5,484 nucleotides of DNA from Psychrobacter sp. UBA3480. GTDB taxonomy: Bacteria > Pseudomonadota > Gammaproteobacteria > Pseudomonadales > Moraxellaceae. The notes under the pieces are model-generated. The model was not told the origin of the DNA. It did not search any database and saw nothing but the letters and a program-made list of their open reading frames with translations. The translations under genes and the position numbers were made by a program. This document shows positions 1 to 5,484 of this stretch, one piece after another (position 1 is the stretch's first letter; each line of letters begins with the position of its first letter). The stretch lies in assembly GCF_002377945.1 (NCBI RefSeq), contig NZ_DFQV01000014.1, positions 1 to 5,484 of the forward strand, written 5' to 3'.

Positions 1-11
1 TGTGTAACTGC
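1..11 (+). repeat. Left terminal inverted repeat of IS256-family element (inner part)
   Basis: TGTGTAACTGC pairs perfectly with GCAGTTACACA at 1258-1268. The outer part of this repeat is outside the window. Confidence 0.8.
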
Positions 12-12
12 T

Positions 13-18
13 TATAAT
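13..18 (+). promoter_or_regulatory. Possible -10 box of the transposase promoter
   Basis: TATAAT, a perfect -10 hexamer, lies just inside the left inverted repeat and 21 bp before the transposase ATG. Any -35 box would fall before base 1, in the unseen part of the terminal repeat, so the promoter cannot be confirmed here. A promoter at the inner edge of the left end is common in insertion sequences. Confidence 0.35.
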
Positions 19-39
19 CCCTTAACCGGAGAATAAGCA

Positions 40-1254
40 ATGACGACTCAATCTGACATTAAAAAACTGGCCCAGCAGATGGCTGGTAGCATGAAAAGCT
101 TCGATGACATTAAAGACTTCCAAAAGCAGCTCATGCAATCTTTTATCGACACTGCACTAGAAGCTGAGATGGAAGACCATCTCGGCTACCCCAAGCATGA
201 AAAGGCGGCTAAGCCTAACAAGCGCAACGGCCACACTAAAAAGACCGTCCGCAGTGACACAGGCGATCTTGAGATATCCACCCCAAGAGACCGTGATGGT
301 GACTTTGAACCTGCGTTAGTGCGTAAGCATCAAAGCCGTATCTCAGGCCTTGATGACAAGATCATATTCCTTTACGCCAAAGGTCAAACCACTACCGAGA
401 TTGTAGAGAGCATCAAAGAGCTCTACGATGTAGATATCTCAAGTACATTGGTTTCAAGAGTCACCGATAATATCTTAGACGACATCACCGCTTGGCAGAA
501 CAGGCCACTGAGCAGCGTCTATCCTATCGTCTATTTAGACTGCATCGTCGTCAAGGTGCGCCAAGACAAGCAGATCATTAACAAAGCTATTTATCTGGCA
601 CTAGGTGTGGGACTTGATGGTAGAAAAGAGCTGCTTGGCATGTGGCTCTCAGAGAGTGAAGGCGCTAAGTTCTGGCTAGGCGTTCTCACTGAGCTACAAA
701 ACCGCGGGGTACAAGATATCCTCATTGCTTGTGTTGACGGTCTAAAGGGCTTCCCTGATGCCATCAATACCGTTTATCCCAAAGCCAAGGTTCAGCTGTG
801 TATCGTGCATATGGTGCGCTATTCGATGAAGTTTGTACCTTGGACAGATAAGAAGGCAATAGCGGCTGATTTAAAAGCCATCTACGGCGCTGATACGCTT
901 GAGATAGCAGAGGCCAACCTTGAGCACTTTGATGAGACTTGGGGCACAGAGTACCCGCATGTCATCAAGTCTTGGCGTAATAACTGGGAAGGCTTAACGG
1001 TGTTCTTTGAGTATCCGAAAGACATCAGAAAAGCGATTTATACTACCAATGCGATAGAGTCGCTAAACAGTGTTATCCGTACGGCGGTGAATAAGCGTAA
1101 GGTGTTCCCCTCTGATCAGGCGGCATTCAAGGTAGTCTACCTAGCAACTCAGCAGGCATCGTCAAGGTGGTCGATGCCAATCCGTAACTGGACGTCTGCT
1201 CTGAATCGTTTTATGATTATGTTTGATGATCGTATCAGTAAGCATTTAATCTAA
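40..1254 (+). CDS. IS256-family (mutator-type) DDE transposase
   Basis: This 404-aa protein catalyses cut/copy-and-paste transposition of its own element by binding the terminal repeats and cutting with an RNase H-like DDE site. The length is normal for the family (about 390-420 aa). The N-terminal third (about 1-110) is the charged DNA-binding part, containing the family-typical stretch EDHLGYPKHEK near residue 45. The catalytic triad is visible as D167 (YLDCIV), D233 (CVDGLKGF) and E340 (TTNAIESLN). The family C-x2-H signature is C254 and H257 (LCIVHMVR), and the conserved W-x-NNWE stretch is at about 312-317. The ATG at 40 is preceded by GGAG eight bases upstream. No stop or frameshift interrupts the frame, so the enzyme is probably active. 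It appears to be the only gene of the element. Confidence 0.95.
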   Translation: MTTQSDIKKLAQQMAGSMKSFDDIKDFQKQLMQSFIDTALEAEMEDHLGYPKHEKAAKPNKRNGHTKKTVRSDTGDLEISTPRDRDGDFEPALVRKHQSRISGLDDKIIFLYAKGQTTTEIVESIKELYDVDISSTLVSRVTDNILDDITAWQNRPLSSVYPIVYLDCIVVKVRQDKQIINKAIYLALGVGLDGRKELLGMWLSESEGAKFWLGVLTELQNRGVQDILIACVDGLKGFPDAINTVYPKAKVQLCIVHMVRYSMKFVPWTDKKAIAADLKAIYGADTLEIAEANLEHFDETWGTEYPHVIKSWRNNWEGLTVFFEYPKDIRKAIYTTNAIESLNSVIRTAVNKRKVFPSDQAAFKVVYLATQQASSRWSMPIRNWTSALNRFMIMFDDRISKHLI

Positions 1255-1257
1255 ATG

Positions 1258-1285
1258 GCAGTTACACAGAATCTGGGATGGTCTC
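1258..1285 (-). repeat. Right terminal inverted repeat of IS256-family element
   Basis: GCAGTTACACA at 1258-1268 mirrors bases 1-11. The outer portion runs through atctggg to GGTCTC at 1280-1285, which would give the element a GAGACC terminus. Its outer half cannot be compared with the left end because that lies outside the window. The repeat begins 3 bp after the transposase stop codon. Confidence 0.7.
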
Positions 1286-1316
1286 ACATTTCTGTAAGTA
1301 CATTACCGTTAAATGA

Positions 1317-2759
<1,443 letters not shown>

Positions 2760-2776
2760 TTATTCCTCTTAAAAAG

Positions 2777-3196
2777 TTAAGCGGTACAAGTTTCATCATC
2801 ACAGCGTTTATTCGCAGGAGAAACCATGTCCCAAATTGATACAGCAACCATTAGTCCTAGCCCCGTATAAGTAACGTATGAACTCCACCCGTACTGGAAC
2901 CAAGGGTATAAAGAGAGTAAAACCAAAATGGGGCCAATTGAACCGATAAAACTACGGTGCCATTGACGATGGCTAAACCAGCCTAAGATATTCATTGCCA
3001 GCGCTAATACTGCAAACAGTGGTAACAACGTATTGATAAATACCCCTTCCCACTGACTAAGAAATCCCATCCCAATTGCCGCACCAAGACTAGCTATCGC
3101 GGGAAAACACATGGCGCATCCCATTGCCGAAACAAGTGCACCTATAGAGCCTGCTTTATCTCCGATACGCGTAACTAGTTCTAAGGGGCTAAATAT
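2777..3196 (-). CDS. merC: Mercury transport membrane protein MerC, start codon non-canonical
   Basis: MerC is an inner-membrane Hg(II) importer with four membrane segments. The part from the first ATG (3124) is 115 aa: GCAMCFPAIASLGAAIGMGF, three more hydrophobic segments, FSHRQWHRS in a loop, SIWDMVSPANKRC and a C-terminal CDDETC pair, all typical of MerC. The family is about 140 aa, however, and the frame stays open upstream to 3199, encoding TRIGDKAGSIGALVSA directly before MGCAMC. This matches the usual MerC N-terminus and completes the first membrane helix. No ATG, GTG, TTG or CTG lies in that extension. The coordinates given assume an ATA start at 3196-3194, whose first base overlaps the merP stop (TAATA), yielding 139 aa. 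A single base change would restore the common TAATG overlap. The alternative start is the ATG at 3124, which would truncate helix 1 and lacks a good ribosome site. Identity is certain; the start is not. Confidence 0.85.
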   Translation of the reverse strand: MFSPLELVTRIGDKAGSIGALVSAMGCAMCFPAIASLGAAIGMGFLSQWEGVFINTLLPLFAVLALAMNILGWFSHRQWHRSFIGSIGPILVLLSLYPWFQYGWSSYVTYTGLGLMVAVSIWDMVSPANKRCDDETCTA

Positions 3197-3480
3197 TACT
3201 TATTTTCACTTTTTAAATTTGAAGGGTAGCCAGCGTTGGTAGTCGCTGCAATTAATGCATTGATGTTGGTTTTAGTGTCATCAAAAGAAACAACAGCTAG
3301 CTTAGGCTTGTAGGTAACTTTCGCATTTTCAACGCCATCAACATTTTCTAATGACTTTTTAACTGTGATTGGACATGTCGCACAGTTCATCGTTGGCACT
3401 TCCAGTGTAACTGTTTTTACTTCAGCAAAAGCACCAAAACTAGAAAGTGAAAGCAGTGCGGTTAATAATAATTTTTTCAT
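3196..3480 (-). CDS. merP: Periplasmic mercury-binding protein MerP
   Basis: This small periplasmic Hg(II) scavenger passes mercury to the membrane transporter. It is 94 aa, close to the usual 91. Residues 1-19 form a Sec signal peptide (MKK, then a hydrophobic core, then AFA), with cleavage likely after A19 before EVKTV. The mature part is one heavy-metal-associated domain with the ligand motif M31-N-C33-A-T-C36-PITVKK; later conserved stretches are AVVSFDDTK and NAGYPS. The ATG at 3480 was chosen because it has GGAG six bases upstream and gives a standard signal peptide. An in-frame TTG four codons earlier would overlap that ribosome site. It lies 46 bp after merT. Its TAA stop overlaps the proposed non-ATG start of merC, suggesting translational coupling. 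Confidence 0.95.
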   Translation of the reverse strand: MKKLLLTALLSLSSFGAFAEVKTVTLEVPTMNCATCPITVKKSLENVDGVENAKVTYKPKLAVVSFDDTKTNINALIAATTNAGYPSNLKSENK

Positions 3481-3526
3481 AATTAGCTCCAAATTTTAAA
3501 ATGTTATAAATTTCTTGATCTGTATA

Positions 3527-3874
3527 TTAAGCAAACAAAAGTATCCAATAATTACTGGTCACTAAAATTGTCGCAACTATAGCGCTCAGCCAGAAAATGA
3601 CTTTTCGTTGTTGCTGTTTCTTAGGAATTGCACAGGCCGTTCCCGGCTCACACTCTTCTACAGGACGGTAAATTTTCCAACCTGAGTAACCAAACAACAA
3701 CACTACAAATGCGATAAATAATGGCCTATAGGGTTCAAATGCAGTTAAATTACCAATCCATGAGCCACTTACCCCAAGTAATAACAGGAGCAAAGGACCT
3801 ACACAGCATACGCCTGCGCCTAATGCTGCTATGATGCCTCCTATCATTGGAAGGTTTGATTCTTTTTGATTCAT
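3527..3874 (-). CDS. merT: Mercury transport membrane protein MerT
   Basis: MerT is an inner-membrane protein that receives Hg(II) from MerP and delivers it to MerA in the cytoplasm. It is 115 aa, against about 116 in the family. Three hydrophobic segments are visible at about 10-33, 50-68 and 93-113. The first carries the vicinal pair C23-C24 (GAGVCCVGP), the essential ligands. The cytoplasmic loop carries the second pair, C75 and C81 (EECEPGTACAIP), followed by a basic stretch KKQQQRK. The ATG at 3874 has GAGG seven bases upstream. It is the first structural gene after the mer promoter, with a predicted leader of only about 18 bases. Confidence 0.96.
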   Translation of the reverse strand: MNQKESNLPMIGGIIAALGAGVCCVGPLLLLLLGVSGSWIGNLTAFEPYRPLFIAFVVLLFGYSGWKIYRPVEECEPGTACAIPKKQQQRKVIFWLSAIVATILVTSNYWILLFA

Positions 3875-3893
3875 ATAGATACCTCATTAGATA

Positions 3894-3910
3894 ATGCAAG
3901 TGTATTGCAT
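3894..3910. repeat. Perfect 6-bp inverted repeat covering the mer -10 region
   Basis: ATGCAA and TTGCAT flank a 5-base centre (GTGTA). The centre lies within the proposed -10 hexamer, and the right arm abuts the GTAC operator dyad at 3911. It could be a second protein-binding site or chance in AT-rich DNA. No partner protein is suggested by the window. Confidence 0.4.
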
Positions 3911-3930
3911 GTACCTAAGTACGGAGTCAA
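3899..3930 (-). promoter_or_regulatory. MerR-type mer promoter and operator driving merTPCA
   Basis: Read on the minus strand, TTGACT (-35, 3930-3925) is followed by CC and the dyad GTAC-TTAG-GTAC (3922-3911), then TACACT as the best -10 (3904-3899). The spacer is 20 bp; reading ATACAC as the -10 gives 19. This is the hallmark of MerR-family promoters: an over-long 19-20 bp spacer containing the dyad, which the Hg-bound regulator untwists to align the two hexamers. TTGACTCCGTAC is the same as in the classical Tn501/Tn21 mer promoter as I recall it, and the GTAC-N4-GTAC core is conserved, while the right flank differs. Transcription would start near 3892, about 18 bases before merT. Confidence 0.88.
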
Positions 3931-3941
3931 GGGTGATTTAT

Positions 3942-3961
3942 AAAAAATTTATCTTTGATAA
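3942..3961 (-). terminator. Possible weak terminator after merR
   Basis: On the minus strand TTATC-AAA-GATAA can fold into a 5-bp stem with a 3-base loop, followed by ATTTTTT. It sits between the merR stop and the mer -35 box, where a terminator would separate the regulator from the structural genes. The stem is nearly all A/T and therefore weak. Just upstream, ATCTG and CAGAT (3976-3961) form a second small hairpin. Read-through from merR into merT is quite possible. Confidence 0.25.
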
Positions 3962-4061
3962 TCTGCTACGACAGATACGGGGAATAAGCTAACTTGAATT
4001 AAGGCGCAGAAGTAAAATTGGATATGCTGTTTTAGTGGGAAATGGTAGTTAAGTGAATCAT

Positions 4062-4454
4062 TTACTTCGGTTGCAACGAATCAATTATTGGGCAGTGGCT
4101 ATCGTCATCATTATTTTGGCATTGTCCTAAATGTTCTTCCAAAGCGTGTTCTAACAACAACAAGTCAGCCATCTTTTTTTGTACTGCGATCAGTTTTTTA
4201 TTAGCTAATTCTTGTACTTTACTACATGGACTATCGTTTAACGCAAGTAACCCTTCAATCTCATTTAGCGTAAAACCTAATTCTTGAGAACGCTTGATAA
4301 AATGTATTCTATTTACCGTTTCTTTCGGGTAATGTCTATAGCCCTGCATAGGCTTTGGTGGTTGTTTAATTAAGCCTTTGCGTTCATAAAAGCGAATTGT
4401 TTCGACATTTACACTCAGTTCTTTAGCCAACATACTTATGGTTCGTTTAGACAC
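4062..4454 (-). CDS. merR: Mercury-responsive transcriptional regulator MerR
   Basis: This dimeric Hg(II) sensor represses and activates the mer promoter. The winged-helix region is TISMLAKELSVNVETIRFYERKGL, followed by RHYPKETVNRIHFIKRSQELGFTLNEIEGLLAL and a long dimerisation helix. With the GTG start at 4454 the protein is 130 aa, and the mercury ligands fall at C77, C112 and C121, exactly five below C82, C117 and C126 of Tn501 MerR. I chose GTG because the upstream in-frame ATG (4514) adds about 20 residues unlike the family (a KVSK-repeating stretch), has no ribosome site, and overlaps a plausible promoter. GTG has AAGG about 11 bases upstream, which is weak. Unusually, merR is oriented the same way as merTPCA instead of divergently, so the operator at 3911-3922 lies downstream of it. 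Confidence 0.93.
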   Translation of the reverse strand: MSKRTISMLAKELSVNVETIRFYERKGLIKQPPKPMQGYRHYPKETVNRIHFIKRSQELGFTLNEIEGLLALNDSPCSKVQELANKKLIAVQKKMADLLLLEHALEEHLGQCQNNDDDSHCPIIDSLQPK

Positions 4455-4490
4455 GTTATCAATTACCTTACTGACTTTTTGTTTACTTAC

Positions 4491-4517
4491 TTTATATCTA
4501 ATTAAAGTGACCATCAA
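4491..4517 (-). promoter_or_regulatory. Tentative merR promoter
   Basis: On the minus strand TATAAA (4496-4491) is a good -10 box. Upstream, TTGATG (4517-4512, 15-bp spacer) or the overlapping ATTGAT (16-bp spacer) could be the -35. Transcription would start near 4484, giving a leader of about 30 bases to the GTG start of merR. There is no GTAC dyad here, so MerR is unlikely to bind this promoter in the usual way. Confidence 0.35.
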
Positions 4518-4688
4518 TGAATACCAGTTTAAACATCGCTAATTGATTTTGTTTTTTCTTCTATTAAATAAGTAAAGTTACCGTTGTTACAACAATATTA
4601 AACCACAACAATGTATGGTTTATCCTTTTTCATTATCAAAGTCCAAATTAGTGTTATTACATGCAGTTCTACATGAGTATACCCCAAG

Positions 4689-4760
4689 GGAACCAGCTAT
4701 TTCACCACTCAAACGTATTAACAGACCACTTAAAACAGACTGGTATAATGGAACCACTTA
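4689..4760 (+). repeat. Left copy of imperfect 72-bp inverted repeat flanking the recombinase
   Basis: Aligned by eye without gaps, this segment matches the reverse complement of 5413-5484 at 48 of 72 positions. The outer block GGAACCA-CT matches at 9 of 10, the next 20 bp are poorly conserved, and the inner 42 bp match at 33 of 42, ending in a perfect TGGAACCACTTA. GGAACC occurs twice in each copy at the same 61-bp spacing. The recombinase promoter lies inside this copy. It could be a recombinase-binding site or the end of a small mobile element. Confidence 0.7.
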
Positions 4761-4769
4761 TAACAGACT
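4704..4769 (+). repeat. Three spaced direct repeats of an ACCACT motif upstream of the recombinase
   Basis: ACCACTTAAAACAGACT (4725-4741) and ACCACTTATAACAGACT (4753-4769) differ at one of 17 bases and are 28 bp apart start to start. A weaker copy, ACCACTCAAAC, begins at 4704, 21 bp before the first. Unevenly spaced copies of one motif just before a serine recombinase gene resemble the subsites of a resolvase res region, but I cannot assign half-sites with certainty. Confidence 0.55.
4741..4749 (+). promoter_or_regulatory. Extended -10 promoter of the recombinase gene
   Basis: TGGTATAAT is a perfect extended -10 element (TG-N-TATAAT, hexamer at 4744-4749). No convincing -35 box lies 16-18 bp upstream, which extended -10 promoters can tolerate. 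Transcription would begin near 4756, about 27 bases before the ATG. The promoter sits between the two best ACCACT repeats and inside the left inverted repeat, so recombinase binding there would probably repress its own gene. The right repeat lacks TATAAT at the matching position. Confidence 0.6.
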
Positions 4770-4782
4770 ATTTTAGGTGTTT

Positions 4783-5415
4783 ATGTTTATTAGAGCGTAT
4801 CTACGAGCGTCTACCAAAGAACAAGATGCTAAGCGTGCCAAAAGCGAGCTCATAGCATTTGCCAACGATCATGGCCACAAAATTGCTGCCTTCTATGTCG
4901 AAAACGAATCAGGCGCTATCTTGGCGCGACCAAAGCTGATGCAGCTGATTGAAGACGCTCATAAGGGCGATGTGATCTTAGTTGAGCAGATTGATCGCTT
5001 GGCGCGTTTGAACCAAGCTGATTGGGATACGCTAAAAAGAATGCTATCAGAGAAAAAGCTCTCTATCGTATCAAAAGAGCTGCCGACCTCATATATGGCG
5101 CTTCAATCTGAAAGCAGTACAGAATTTATGAGCAGTGTATTGCAGGCCATTAACTCGATGATGCTGGATATGCTCGCAGCCATTGCTCGAAAAGACTATG
5201 AAGATCGCCGTAACCGTCAGATGCAAGGTATTGCTCGTGCTAAGGCAGAAGGTAAGTATTCAGGACGTAGGAAAGATACGAAAAAGCGCAAGATCATCGC
5301 TAGTCTGCTCAAATCAGGTCATAGCTATTCTGATATTCAAAAAATGACCAAGTGCTCACGGCATCTGATCGCTGATGTAGCCAAGGAAAGACCGAAGATG
5401 CTCAGTACTCATTAA
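4783..5415 (+). CDS. Serine recombinase of the resolvase/invertase family
   Basis: This site-specific recombinase cuts DNA through a 5'-phosphoserine intermediate and acts in resolution or inversion. At 210 aa it is typical of small serine recombinases. Near the N-terminus, Y6, R8 and the nucleophile S10 lie in IRAYLRASTKEQ; ESGAILARPKL follows at 42-52; GDVILVEQIDRLAR at 62-75 holds D71, R72 and R75. The spacing parallels Tn3/gamma-delta resolvase. A hydrophobic dimer/tetramer helix lies at about 110-140, and a C-terminal helix-turn-helix at about 165-198 follows GRRKDTKKR. The ATG at 4783 has AGG six bases upstream; an in-frame GTG two codons earlier would overlap that site. All catalytic residues are present. 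It is flanked by long inverted repeats and diverges from merR. Whether it is a resolvase or an invertase cannot be told from the protein alone. Confidence 0.93.
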   Translation: MFIRAYLRASTKEQDAKRAKSELIAFANDHGHKIAAFYVENESGAILARPKLMQLIEDAHKGDVILVEQIDRLARLNQADWDTLKRMLSEKKLSIVSKELPTSYMALQSESSTEFMSSVLQAINSMMLDMLAAIARKDYEDRRNRQMQGIARAKAEGKYSGRRKDTKKRKIIASLLKSGHSYSDIQKMTKCSRHLIADVAKERPKMLSTH

Positions 5416-5484
5416 GTGGTTCCACTACAGCAGTCTACTATGAGTAGTCTATTAATTGATTAATGAGCCTTTTCAGATGGTTCC
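5413..5484 (-). repeat. Right copy of imperfect 72-bp inverted repeat flanking the recombinase
   Basis: This segment is the reverse-complement partner of 4689-4760. It begins with TAAGTGGTTCCA, a perfect 12-bp match to 4749-4760, and overlaps the recombinase stop codon by three bases. It ends with GGTTCC at the last base of the window, so the repeat may continue outside. It also contains a local dyad, CTACT-ATG-AGTAG (5435-5447), and an ATTAAT-TG-ATTAAT stretch just beyond it. No intrinsic terminator is evident for the recombinase gene. Confidence 0.7.

Larger units (their letters stand above)
1..1285 (+). mobile_element. IS256-family insertion sequence, left end cut by window edge
   Basis: The element consists of an intact transposase gene and matching ends. 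Bases 1-11 (TGTGTAACTGC) are the exact reverse complement of 1258-1268, downstream of the gene. On the right the repeat continues outward to GGTCTC near 1285, so the element would begin GAGACC, a plausible IS256-family terminus. By symmetry about 17 bp of the left repeat lie before base 1. The right boundary is inferred from the expected terminal GAG/CTC and could be off by a few bases. IS256-family elements usually make 8-9 bp target duplications; the right copy would start at 1286 (acatttct), but its partner is outside the window. The transposase is transcribed toward the 3' end of merA, so the two genes converge. Confidence 0.85.
4455..4782. other. Intergenic region between merR and the recombinase gene
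   Basis: These 328 bp separate divergent genes. The merR side holds the tentative merR promoter (4491-4517) and AT-rich sequence with a small palindrome, GTTGT-T-ACAAC at 4583-4593. The recombinase side holds the left inverted repeat (4689-4760), spaced ACCACT repeats and the recombinase promoter. A 64-codon frame starting at 4661 runs into the recombinase gene out of phase and has no recognisable features. I see no RNA gene or strong terminator. Confidence 0.6.

Noticed and set aside
1293..1305. GTAAGTACATTAC-like small palindrome between the insertion sequence and merA as an operon terminator
   Set aside because: The stem is only about 4 bp with no T tract, too weak to call.
4062..4517. 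Longer merR beginning at TTG 4517 or ATG 4514
   Set aside because: The additional ~20 residues are unlike MerR, no ribosome site precedes either codon, and cysteine spacing supports the GTG at 4454. The longer form is not formally excluded.
4764..4791. Possible Xer-type (pdif) site, from TTATGTTTATT at 4781-4791
   Set aside because: Only the XerD-like arm is suggestive. The other arm (cagactatttt) does not resemble the XerC consensus, and the segment is the ribosome site and start of the recombinase gene.
4661..4855. 64-aa frame upstream of and overlapping the recombinase
   Set aside because: It runs through the inverted repeat and promoter and overlaps the recombinase out of phase; it has no recognisable motif and no clear ribosome site.
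5413..5484. Resemblance of the GGAACCATCTGAAAAGG end to Tn3-family terminal repeats
   Set aside because: Only a loose similarity around TCT-GAAAA is present; the GGGG start and the rest of the 38-bp consensus are missing, and there is no Tn3-family transposase in the window.

Overview
The window carries a mercury-resistance (mer) operon between two recombination modules. The gene set (narrow-spectrum merR-merT-merP-merC-merA, no merB, merD or merE) and the IS256-family element point to a gammaproteobacterium. The moderately AT-rich mer genes and the style of the recombinase would fit Moraxellaceae such as Psychrobacter or Acinetobacter, on a plasmid or an accessory island. That placement is an impression, not a measurement.

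Layout. (1) Positions 1-1285 are an IS256-family insertion sequence, complete except for the outer part of its left inverted repeat. Its transposase is intact (404 aa, DDE residues present). (2) Positions 1317-4454 are the mer operon, all on the minus strand, in transcription order merR, [mer promoter/operator], merT, merP, merC, merA. (3) Positions 4689-5484 are a small serine-recombinase gene enclosed by two imperfect 72-bp inverted repeats, with the recombinase promoter inside the left copy.

How the genes work together. Periplasmic MerP binds Hg(II) and passes it to the membrane importers MerT or MerC. These deliver it to the cytosolic flavoenzyme MerA, which reduces Hg(II) to Hg(0). MerR senses Hg(II) and activates a promoter with a clear GTAC-N4-GTAC operator between merR and merT. 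Unlike the usual Gram-negative layout, merR is not divergent from this operator. It lies upstream, pointing the same way, with about 130 bp between its stop codon and the -35 box, so the usual shared-operator autoregulation is not built in.

Main oddities. The merC reading frame extends 24 codons upstream of its first ATG with clear family similarity, but has no ATG/GTG/TTG/CTG start. MerA lacks the N-terminal metal-binding domain, has an extra cysteine in its redox motif (GCCVNVGC) and has a Cys-Cys pair near its N-terminus. The serine recombinase is flanked by long inverted repeats rather than by a single res site. The IS256-family element ends only 31 bp past the merA stop codon. No RNA genes or CRISPR arrays were seen.
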